Positions 32,913-40,008 of a stretch of DNA of 64,000 bases are shown here, in pieces. The notes below the pieces were generated by a model, which ran no database searches, was not told the origin of the DNA, and was given only the letters and a program-made list of their open reading frames with translations. The DNA lies in NCBI RefSeq assembly GCF_000702445.1, contig NZ_JNIF01000004.1, forward strand, positions 124,001-188,000, written 5' to 3'. The DNA is from Bryobacter aggregatus MPL3. GTDB lineage: Bacteria; Acidobacteriota; Terriglobia; Bryobacterales; Bryobacteraceae. A program made the position numbers and the translations under genes. Each line of letters begins with the position of its first letter. Positions within the stretch are counted from its first letter, which is position 1.

Positions 32913-33473
32913 ATGGCTTCCAATAACGACATCGTGGTCGCAATCTACGATACTCACGAGCAGGCAGAACAGGCCATCAAAGAATTACAGCGGAGTGGCT
33001 TCGACATGAAGAAGTTGTCGATTGTCGGTAAGAATCCGCACACCGAAGAGCACGTCGTGGGCTTCTACAATGCAGGCGACCGCATGAAGCGCTGGGGCGG
33101 TGCCGGTGCATTCTGGGGTGCTCTCTGGGGAATGCTCTTTGGCGCGGCCTTCTTCCTGATTCCCGGCTTTGGCCCTGTGCTGGTCGCCGGTCCTTTGGTG
33201 GCCTGGATCGTAGGCGCACTCGAAGGTGCTTTGGTTGTAGGCGGATTGAGCGCGATCGGAGCCGCGTTCTGGAGTATCGGCGTGCCGAAGGACAGCATCC
33301 TCCAGTATGAGACGGCAATCAAGACAGACAAATTTCTGGTTCTGGCTCATGCGGCTTCTGAGGAAGCGGCTAAGGCGCGGGACATCCTCAAACGCACGAA
33401 TCCTTCGGAAATGCACACGCATTCCATCCAACATGCCGCAGGAAATCCAGAACCTGCCACGCATGTTCTCTAA
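32913..33473 (+). CDS. YflT-like stress protein with glycine-zipper membrane segment 1
   Basis: 186 residues. The N-terminal 60 residues resemble the YflT/general stress protein 17M fold (VVAIYDTHEQAEQAIKELQ, then KLSIVGKNPHTEEHVVGFY). Two glycine-rich hydrophobic segments follow (FWGALWGMLFGAAFFLIPGFGP and WIVGALEGALVVGGLSAIGAA). A soluble tail contains VPKDSILQYETAIKTDKFLVLAH. Close paralogue of the protein at 42259-42798. ATG 32913 has GAGGAGA about 10 nt upstream. Function unknown; a stress-related membrane role is inferred from family and context. Confidence 0.82.
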   Translation: MASNNDIVVAIYDTHEQAEQAIKELQRSGFDMKKLSIVGKNPHTEEHVVGFYNAGDRMKRWGGAGAFWGALWGMLFGAAFFLIPGFGPVLVAGPLVAWIVGALEGALVVGGLSAIGAAFWSIGVPKDSILQYETAIKTDKFLVLAHAASEEAAKARDILKRTNPSEMHTHSIQHAAGNPEPATHVL

Positions 33474-33494
33474 GCTACCGCAGCAGTCTCAGCA

Positions 33495-33510
33495 CGGAAG
33501 ACCGGTTGCC
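33495..33510 (+). promoter_or_regulatory. Weaker sigma-54-type element upstream of alcohol dehydrogenase 2
   Basis: CGGAAGACCGGTTGCC: spacing exact and the -12 TTGC perfect, but -24 begins CGG rather than TGG. Predicted start near 33521, 41 nt before ATG 33562. Confidence 0.35.
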
Positions 33511-33561
33511 TTCCGTAGCGCATCAGCATAGCATCAGACTGAGCTGTGGAAAGGAATCAGC

Positions 33562-34587
33562 ATGAGCGCAAAAGGTCTCGCGGCCATCGCACGGAAGTTT
33601 CACGAGCCCCTTTCGATCGAGGAAATGCAATTTCCAGATCCGGCACCGAATGAAGTTCTCGTCAAAATGATCGTGAGCGGTGTCTGTCACACCGACCTCC
33701 ATGCGGTAAATGGAGACTGGCCGATCCAGCCGCCTCTTCCCTTTGTGCCAGGGCATGAAGGCGTGGGAATTGTCGTTCAGGCAGGCTCTGCCGTTAAGAA
33801 CCTCAAGGAGGGGGATAGGGTCGGTCTGCCCTGGCTACATCAGGCTTGCGGCTATTGTGAATGGTGCCTTAGTGGCTGGGAGACGCTTTGCCCAAAGGCC
33901 GTCTTTGGAGGTTACTCGGCGAACGGCAGTTTTGCAGAGTATGCGATCGCCTCGGCTGCCTACGCGATTCCAATCCCGGCGGATCTGAGCTCCAAAGCTG
34001 CGGCACCCATTTTGTGTGCCGGGGTGACGACATGGAAGGCGCTCAAGCAAGCAGAACTACAGGCAGGCAACTGGGTTGCGATCTCTGGAATCGGAGGGCT
34101 GGGACATCTGGCCATCCAGTACGCGCAGGCCATGGGACTGAACATCGCTGCGATTGATGTCGCCGATGACAAGCTCGCCTTGGCCCGCTCCCTGCAGGCC
34201 AACCTGGTGATCGATGCACGAAAGACCGATCCCGCCGAGTTTCTGCAACAGAAAATCGGTGGCGCCCATGGCGTGATTCTCACCGCTCCCTCTCAGGCTG
34301 CCTTCCGGGAGGGCCTGGGCATGACACGCAGAAAAGGGACTTGTGTTCTCGTGGGCTTGCCTGCGGGAGATCTCCCGATTCCCATCTTCGACATGATTCT
34401 GAGAGGCATTACTCTTCGCGGATCTTTGGTGGGCACTCGCAATGACCAAGTGGAGGCTCTTTCTTTTGCCAGCCACGCACAAGTCATTGCCGAGATCCAT
34501 TTGCGGCCCTTCCGGGAAGTCAATGAGGCGCTCACCGGACTGGCGAATGCGAAAGTAACGGGACGCACGGTGCTAACGTTTGAGTAG
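33562..34587 (+). CDS. Zinc-dependent alcohol dehydrogenase 2 (AdhP-like)
   Basis: 341 residues, canonical medium-chain alcohol dehydrogenase. Catalytic zinc C42 (GVCHTDLHA), H65-E66 (PGHEGVG) and C152 (LCAGVT). Structural zinc C96, C99, C102 and C110 are all present (ACGYCEWCLSGWETLC). Rossmann motif SGIGGLG near 175. The whole resembles E. coli AdhP and related ethanol/aldehyde dehydrogenases. Compared with alcohol dehydrogenase 1 it keeps every metal ligand. ATG 33562 with AAAGGAA upstream. Confidence 0.92.
   Translation: MSAKGLAAIARKFHEPLSIEEMQFPDPAPNEVLVKMIVSGVCHTDLHAVNGDWPIQPPLPFVPGHEGVGIVVQAGSAVKNLKEGDRVGLPWLHQACGYCEWCLSGWETLCPKAVFGGYSANGSFAEYAIASAAYAIPIPADLSSKAAAPILCAGVTTWKALKQAELQAGNWVAISGIGGLGHLAIQYAQAMGLNIAAIDVADDKLALARSLQANLVIDARKTDPAEFLQQKIGGAHGVILTAPSQAAFREGLGMTRRKGTCVLVGLPAGDLPIPIFDMILRGITLRGSLVGTRNDQVEALSFASHAQVIAEIHLRPFREVNEALTGLANAKVTGRTVLTFE
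34559..34574 (+). promoter_or_regulatory. Weak sigma-54-type match upstream of mgtA
   Basis: CGGGACGCACGGTGCT inside the 3' end of alcohol dehydrogenase 2. Spacing is exact and ACG after GG matches consensus, but the first base and the -12 flank deviate. Predicted start about 86 nt before ATG 34671. Confidence 0.25.
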
Positions 34588-34670
34588 TCTCTTCTTCGCC
34601 AAGCGCCAATGTATCGGCAAGTCCGGTGTGATGCACAAATCGAAAGCTTTCTCCCCCGCTCAGGAGGCCG

Positions 34671-37298
34671 ATGACAACGCCTGATGCAACGGCGAAGCTC
34701 GCCGAGCCGCCTGCTAAAAACGGGAAGAACAAGAAGATTCAGGTCTCTCCTGTGGTTCTGGATGCGGCCCGGAAACCCGGCGATGAACTGCTCCGGGATT
34801 TGAACACCTCTCCCTCTGGACTCACGCAATCTGAAGCCGAACACCGTGCGCGCACTACTGGTCCGAATGAAGTGGCGCAAGAGAAAGAGGAAGGCTGGTT
34901 CGCTCGCCTTCTGAAAATTCTTCGCAACCCGCTGGTGGTCCTTCTGGGGATACTCTCCGCGATCTCCTTTGCCACAGGTGACATGAGGGCGGGCATCGTG
35001 ATTGCCATCATGGTCGTGGTTGGAGCTGCACTGCGCTTCATCCAGGAAGCTCGCGCCGATGCCGCTGCGGCAAAGCTCAAGGCCATGATTCATGTCACCG
35101 CTACCGTCATCAGGGACGGGAAGGCGAGAGAGATTCCGCTCCACGATCTGGTGCCCGGCGACATCATCCAGCTTTCCGCAGGGGACATGATTCCGGGCGA
35201 TGTGCGCTTGTTAAGTTCGAAGGATTTATTTGTAAGTCAGGGGAGTTTGACAGGCGAGTCGCTTCCCGTCGAGAAGTTCCACGATCCGGCCACCAATCCC
35301 GCAGCTTCCCCCATCGAACTCAGCAACATCTGCTTCATGGGCACCAGCGTCGAAAGTGGCACCGCGACGGCGGTGGTGATCACCATCGGCATCCAGACCT
35401 ATCTCGGCAGCATGGCCCGGTCCATCATCGGCGAACGTGTCTTGACCAGCTTCGACGAAGGACTCAATCGCTTCACCTGGCTCATGATCTGGCTGATGGC
35501 CGTGATGGTGCCGCTGGTCTTTTTGATCAACGGATTTACGAAGCACGATTGGCAGGGGGCCTTCTTTTTCGCCATGGCGGTAGCCGTAGGCTTGACGCCA
35601 GAGATGCTTCCCATGGTGGTGTCTGTTTGTCTGGCCAAAGGGGCGCTTGCCATGAGCCGCAGAAAGGTGATCGTCAAGCGGCTGAATTCGATCCAGAATT
35701 TTGGCGGCATGGATGTCCTCTGCGCGGACAAGACAGGAACACTGACTGAGGATCGCGTTGTTCTGATGCGGCATTGTGATGTTGCCGGCGAGGAGAGCGA
35801 TGACGTGCTGCTCAACGGCTATCTGATCAGCTACTTCCAGACGGGATTGCGGAACTTGCTCGATCGCGCCATTTTGGACAGCACCGACTTCCACGCAAGG
35901 GCGGAGATCGAGAAATACAAGAAGCTCGATGAGATCCCCTTCGACTTCACCCGGCGCATGATGTCCGTGCTAGTGGCAGATCCCGATGGCCATGCAATCC
36001 TTCTCACCAAAGGCGCTCCGGAGGAAGTCTTCAAACAGTGCTCTCAGTTCGAGCTGAACGGGAAGATCTCGCCCATGGATCCGGACCGCATCGTCGACCT
36101 GCGCGCTGAGTATGAGGAGCTCAGCAGCGATGGCTTCCGCGTGCTTGCGGTGGCCACGAAACAGTTTCAGGGGAAGACCGTTTGTTCAAAGGACGATGAG
36201 CACGATCTGCTGCTGCGCGGCTATGTCGCGTTTCTCGATCCGCCCAAGAGCACGGCTGCGCGTTCTCTGGAAGCCCTGCACCAACACGGTGTCGTGGTCA
36301 AGATCCTGACAGGGGATAACGAACTCATCAGTCGCAAGGTTTGCAAAGACGTCGGTCTGCTTCCTGATCCGATGCTGCTTGGCCGCGATGTCGAGAAGAT
36401 GTCCGATACGGAACTGGCTGACGCCGCCGAGAAGACGACACTCTTCGCTCGGCTCTCTCCGGCACACAAGGAGCGAGTGATTCGGGCTCTTCGCGGCAAG
36501 GGGCATGTGGTGGGTTTTATGGGCGATGGCATTAATGATGCCCCCGCATTGCGAGCGGCCGATGTCGGGATCTCGGTAGATACAGCCACCGATATTGCGA
36601 AGGAATCGGCAGACCTGATTCTGCTGGAGAAGGATCTGATGGTGCTCGAAGGTGGTGTCGTGGAGGGCCGCAAGGTCTTCGCAAACATCTTGAAGTACAT
36701 CCGGATGGGCGCCAGTTCTAACTTCGGGAACATGTTCAGCGTGCTGGGCGCGAGTGCCTTCCTCCCCTTTCTCCCGATGGCGCCGATCCAGGTGCTGACG
36801 AATAATCTTCTCTACGATTTCTCGCAGGTGCCGATCCCTTCAGACAATGTAGATGAGGAGCAGGTCGCCCGGCCGCGGCCCTGGAACATCGGAGAGATCA
36901 GGCGGTTCATCCTCTTTGTCGGGCCGATCAGTTCGATCTTTGACTACACAACATTTTTTGTGATGCTCTGGGTTTTCAACTGCTGGGACCCCTCGCGCGT
37001 TGCCGTGTTTCAAACCGGCTGGTTCATCGAATCGTTGATGACGCAGACGCTGATCATTCATGTCATCCGCACCAATAAGATCCCGTTTCTGCAGAGCCGG
37101 GCTAGTCTGCCGCTTACGCTCACAACGCTCTCGATCATGGGGCTGGGCATCTGGCTGCCGTATTCTCCGTTAGCTTCCTCACTGGGCTTTACACCGCTGC
37201 CCCTGCTGTATTGGCCGATTCTTCTGCTAACGCTTCTTGCCTACATGGGCCTGACGCAGATGGTGAAGGTCTGGCTGCTCCGCAAGAGATGGATCTAA
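34671..37298 (+). CDS. mgtA: Magnesium-importing P-type ATPase (MgtA/MgtB-like)
   Basis: 875-residue type III P-type ATPase. The phosphorylated aspartate is in DKTGTLTED (about D353), the actuator motif LTGES near 190, and the hinge GDGINDAPALRAADVGISV near 617. The C-terminal helix bundle has MGASSNFGNMFSVLGASAF and LTNNLLYDFSQVPIPSDNVD, both highly characteristic of MgtA. Inner membrane; couples ATP hydrolysis to Mg2+ uptake. ATG 34671 has AGGAGG 5 nt upstream. No magnesium riboswitch or leader peptide is visible. Its 3' end overlaps the SpoIIE-type gene by 4 bp antisense. Confidence 0.95.
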   Translation: MTTPDATAKLAEPPAKNGKNKKIQVSPVVLDAARKPGDELLRDLNTSPSGLTQSEAEHRARTTGPNEVAQEKEEGWFARLLKILRNPLVVLLGILSAISFATGDMRAGIVIAIMVVVGAALRFIQEARADAAAAKLKAMIHVTATVIRDGKAREIPLHDLVPGDIIQLSAGDMIPGDVRLLSSKDLFVSQGSLTGESLPVEKFHDPATNPAASPIELSNICFMGTSVESGTATAVVITIGIQTYLGSMARSIIGERVLTSFDEGLNRFTWLMIWLMAVMVPLVFLINGFTKHDWQGAFFFAMAVAVGLTPEMLPMVVSVCLAKGALAMSRRKVIVKRLNSIQNFGGMDVLCADKTGTLTEDRVVLMRHCDVAGEESDDVLLNGYLISYFQTGLRNLLDRAILDSTDFHARAEIEKYKKLDEIPFDFTRRMMSVLVADPDGHAILLTKGAPEEVFKQCSQFELNGKISPMDPDRIVDLRAEYEELSSDGFRVLAVATKQFQGKTVCSKDDEHDLLLRGYVAFLDPPKSTAARSLEALHQHGVVVKILTGDNELISRKVCKDVGLLPDPMLLGRDVEKMSDTELADAAEKTTLFARLSPAHKERVIRALRGKGHVVGFMGDGINDAPALRAADVGISVDTATDIAKESADLILLEKDLMVLEGGVVEGRKVFANILKYIRMGASSNFGNMFSVLGASAFLPFLPMAPIQVLTNNLLYDFSQVPIPSDNVDEEQVARPRPWNIGEIRRFILFVGPISSIFDYTTFFVMLWVFNCWDPSRVAVFQTGWFIESLMTQTLIIHVIRTNKIPFLQSRASLPLTLTTLSIMGLGIWLPYSPLASSLGFTPLPLLYWPILLLTLLAYMGLTQMVKVWLLRKRWI

Positions 37299-38584
37299 GC
37301 TGCGAGTGGTTCTCGCTTCGCCTGGATCTTCATTACCACGAGAGTAATGTCATCAAACTGAGCGGTGTCTGCCACGAAGGCGTTCAACTGACTGGCAATC
37401 TGTCTGCAGATCTCTGCGGCGCTAGTGGAAAGTGAGGCCTGAACAATTTCCTTCAACCGGGCTTCCCCAAACTCTTCCTGCTTCGCATTCAATGCTTCAA
37501 CTACCCCATCGGTATAGGCGATCAGCACGTCTCCATCATGGAGCTGCATGCCTCCAGATTGATAATGACTTTCGGCGACAATGCCAATCGGCAGGCCTCC
37601 TGTCGTCAGGCTTTCGACGATCGCGGGTGTGTCTCCATGCCGGAACAGAAATGGTGAATTTTGCCCGGCGTTCACGTAGCGGAGGGTCAGATCCGAGACA
37701 TCGAGAATTGCGAAGAAGAGCGTCGCATAGCGGCTGCTTGCTGTCATCTTGTACAACGAGTGGTTCAACTCGGTGACAAATCGTGTGAGTTCGCCCTGGC
37801 GGGCAACCAGATTCGTGCGGACCAAGCTTTGCAACGATGCCATCAAGAGTGCACTGGAAAGACCTTTTCCGGACACATCCCCGACGGCGATAGCGAGACG
37901 ATCTGGCGTGATGGGAATGAAATCGTAGTAGTCGCCGCCCACCTTGCGGGCAGCCTGATAAAAGAACCCGAACTCGACTCTCGGGTAGTCAGGTGCCTCT
38001 GACGGCAGCAGCCGTCCTTGTACTTCGCGGGCCAGTTCAAACTCCCGCCGGACATCGCGTTCCTTCGCTTCATGCTCATCTTGCAGCGCCTGCCGCATGG
38101 CATTGACAATGCTCACGACAACCAGCAACACAATGAGTCTTTCGGCAAGGTTCCAGTATGGAATCAGTACAGAACGGAGGGCGGGCAATCCTTGCCAGGC
38201 GTCTACAAGCCAGATGACTGCGCTCACCAGACAACTGATGTAACCCCATCTGCGTCCAAGAAACCAGACTCCATAGAGCGCCGGAATCAGATAGAGCGCG
38301 AACAGGGATAGATCGCGATCCACCGTAAAATCGAGCCCTGCAATCAATACGATCAGTGCCAGCAGAATCAGTGCATGGACGGATCTTGGCTGCCGCCTCA
38401 GGTAGGTCAGCACATTCCATTGCTGCTGCTCCTCGTCGAATCCGTCAAGAGTGGGAGTGGGGCGATCTGCGAGATTCTGCATGAGAGTTTTGAATGGCTC
38501 CAGTGAGGAGACGCATTCCTGCGCACACTGGTGACATTCCGCCCGGGTGATACCTTTTGTGCGTTGGGAATGAAGAAAGGTCAT
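37295..38584 (-). CDS. Membrane-anchored SpoIIE/RsbU-type serine phosphatase
   Basis: 429 residues from ATG 38584. An N-terminal short Cys cluster (ECHQCAQEC) is followed by about four to five transmembrane helices (HALILLALIVLIAGLDF, SLFALYLIPALYGVWFL, YISCLVSAVIWLVDAW, ERLIVLLVVVSIVNAMR) and a linker helix. The PP2C SpoIIE domain has GGDYYDFIPI, VGDVSGKGLSSALLMASL, YTDGVVEAL and DDITLVVMKI, which together hold the metal-binding aspartates. Such enzymes dephosphorylate anti-anti-sigma factors; no partner STAS or anti-sigma gene is in the window. An upstream ATG at 38692 would add a doubtful leader. Confidence 0.9.
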   Translation of the reverse strand: MTFLHSQRTKGITRAECHQCAQECVSSLEPFKTLMQNLADRPTPTLDGFDEEQQQWNVLTYLRRQPRSVHALILLALIVLIAGLDFTVDRDLSLFALYLIPALYGVWFLGRRWGYISCLVSAVIWLVDAWQGLPALRSVLIPYWNLAERLIVLLVVVSIVNAMRQALQDEHEAKERDVRREFELAREVQGRLLPSEAPDYPRVEFGFFYQAARKVGGDYYDFIPITPDRLAIAVGDVSGKGLSSALLMASLQSLVRTNLVARQGELTRFVTELNHSLYKMTASSRYATLFFAILDVSDLTLRYVNAGQNSPFLFRHGDTPAIVESLTTGGLPIGIVAESHYQSGGMQLHDGDVLIAYTDGVVEALNAKQEEFGEARLKEIVQASLSTSAAEICRQIASQLNAFVADTAQFDDITLVVMKIQAKREPLAA

Positions 38585-38900
38585 ACCTATTACACAAAGT
38601 GGAGAGGGGACTGGGAACAAACTAATCGGTTCCGCGTTGGTCGAATCGACCAAATGCTCGCGATGCAAAAAGTGAAGAATTTCTAGCCTCAAGGACAGAA
38701 GTGCTCCCCTCGCTGGAAGGCTCGCGCTGCTGCACTTTCATCGTTGGCTGACCCCACTTTTCAATGTGGCAGCAGCGCGCGGAGCAGGAAGATTCGTGGT
38801 TCAGATTGGTGGATCGCGTGCTGTGCAAGACAGCGGGAGCACGCGATCCAAGCGAAAGGCTCCATCGCTGCATCCGATCGTTAAAGAAGGACAGAGAACA
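38585..38900. other. 316-bp highly structured intergenic region between SpoIIE-type gene and BON gene 2
   Basis: No gene. It contains a 17-bp palindrome TTGGTCGAATCGACCAA (38637-38653). A long stem has arms CGCGCTGCTGC at 38723-38733 and its complement at 38769-38779. A 13-bp perfect stem spans 38810-38850, and a sigma-54-type element lies at 38807-38822. The stems could be an RNA structure, attenuator or regulatory DNA; no Rfam-like family is recognised. Confidence 0.6.
38807..38822 (+). promoter_or_regulatory. Sigma-54-type element for BON gene 2
   Basis: TGGTGGATCGCGTGCT: GG-N10-GC spacing exact, TGCT at -12. It overlaps the left arm of the 13-bp inverted repeat 38810-38850. Predicted start near 38833, 68 nt before ATG 38901. 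Confidence 0.45.
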
Positions 38901-39548
38901 ATGAATACCTCCGAACAATTGAAAAATGATGTGGAGCAAGAGCTCAGTTGGGATCCGAGCGTACATGCCGAGAAAATCGGTGTCTCGGTGAACAATGGAG
39001 CGGTCGAACTGGATGGACATGTTGGAAGTTACTACGAGAAATGGGCGGCTGAACGGGCTGCTTTACGAGTGGCAAAAGTTCGGTCGGTTGCCAGTGAGAT
39101 TAAAGTGGATCTCCCTTCCACCTCAGCGCGCAGTGATACCGCGATTGCTCAGGCCGCATCCGATCATTTAAAGGCTAGCTACCTCGTGCCAGACACCGTC
39201 AAGGCCTTGGTGGCGGAGGGCTGGGTCACTCTCCAAGGAATGGTCAAAGGACAATATCAAAAGAGAGAGGCAGAGAATCTCGTTCGTCCATTGCTGGGAG
39301 TGAAAGGTGTAATTAATAACATTACTCTGGAACCGAAAGTAATCGCTTCCGATGTTAAGGTGCAGATCGAGAATGCGCTCAAACGGGATGCGCAAATCGA
39401 TGCCAGTGGGATCAGCGTGAGTGTTTCCGGAGATAAAGTCACGTTGCGTGGCACGGTCCGTTCTTGGATGGAACGCGAAGACGCTGAAACGGCCGCCTTC
39501 GCCGCTCCTGGCGTCATGACCGTGGAGAACCTGATCACGATTCACTAG
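38901..39548 (+). CDS. Triple-BON-domain protein 2
   Basis: 215 residues, paralogue of the product at 29574-30221 with identical length and the same three-BON plan (DVEQELSWDP, GHVGSYYEKWAAERAALRV, VTLQGMVKGQYQKREAENL, VTLRGTVRSWMEREDAETA). Near-identical blocks alternate with divergent loops, suggesting an old duplication under selection. Start ATG 38901 (MNTSEQLK) has a purine-rich GGACAGAGAAC upstream. No signal peptide is visible. Its promoter region is unusually structured (see 38585-38900). Confidence 0.88.
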   Translation: MNTSEQLKNDVEQELSWDPSVHAEKIGVSVNNGAVELDGHVGSYYEKWAAERAALRVAKVRSVASEIKVDLPSTSARSDTAIAQAASDHLKASYLVPDTVKALVAEGWVTLQGMVKGQYQKREAENLVRPLLGVKGVINNITLEPKVIASDVKVQIENALKRDAQIDASGISVSVSGDKVTLRGTVRSWMEREDAETAAFAAPGVMTVENLITIH

Positions 39549-39613
39549 AACTAAGCTGCTTCATTCTTCTCGAGTTCTTAGAGTCACACCATGGTGGACC
39601 CAAGGGATCTGCG

Positions 39614-39629
39614 TGGCCCGTGGATTGCA
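39614..39629 (+). promoter_or_regulatory. Best sigma-54-type element, upstream of the 49-residue Cys/His protein
   Basis: TGGCCCGTGGATTGCA differs from the consensus TGGCACG-N4-TTGCA at one position only, with exact GG-N10-GC spacing. Predicted start near 39640, 90 nt before ATG 39730. Confidence 0.6.
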
Positions 39630-39729
39630 TGGAGTGAACTGGAACAGTCGGGTGGGTTGATCAGACGGAACAAAGCTCATCTCTCGCCCAATGATTGTTT
39701 ACTCCACGAACGAAAAGAGGAAACATCCA

Positions 39730-39879
39730 ATGCAAGAAAAAATGGCAGGGAAACAATCCCATAAGTGTGATTGCGGGAAAGTTCTGGGCTCAGAAGCGGA
39801 ATACCAAGAACATAAGAAGAATTGCCATATGGGTAAGGAATCCCATGGGAAGAGCGGCGCACACGTAACGAGCCGTTAA
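39730..39879 (+). CDS. 49-residue Cys/His (zinc-finger-like) protein
   Basis: ATG 39730 with AGAGGAAAC 5-10 nt upstream. Residues C13 and C15 (KCDCGKVLG) plus H28 and C32 (EHKKNCH) form a C-x-C-x12-H-x3-C array, suitable for one zinc ion. The remainder is basic and glycine/histidine rich (KESHGKSGAH). No family recognised. It is flanked by a sigma-54-type element upstream and a strong hairpin downstream, so it appears to be an independently expressed small gene. DNA, RNA or protein binding cannot be told apart. Confidence 0.7.
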   Translation: MQEKMAGKQSHKCDCGKVLGSEAEYQEHKKNCHMGKESHGKSGAHVTSR

Positions 39880-39902
39880 ATTGCTTCGTGAGCTCATGGT
39901 GA

Positions 39903-39949
39903 GAAAGCAGCCCTGAAGGCGGAAGAACGACGCTCTCAGGGCTGCTTTC
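39903..39949 (+). terminator. Long hairpin after the 49-residue gene
   Basis: A perfect 14-bp stem (GAAAGCAGCCCTGA / TCAGGGCTGCTTTC) closes a 19-nt loop. There is only a short T-run, so it may be a terminator or a processing/attenuation structure ahead of the DUF3300 gene. Confidence 0.6.
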
Positions 39950-39957
39950 GATTCTCC

Positions 39958-39973
39958 TGACCATATCCGGTCA
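39958..39973. promoter_or_regulatory. Conserved 16-bp palindrome, copy 3
   Basis: TGACCATATCCGGTCA, extended by C and G to 18 bp (39957-39974). It lies between the hairpin and the DUF3300 start codon, 35 bp upstream. Matches the 32706 copy at 14 of 16 positions. I see no sigma-54-type element downstream of it. Confidence 0.5.
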
Positions 39974-40008
39974 GGTCTTCGTTGTTCCGGGCTAAGCAGG
40001 AATTGGAT

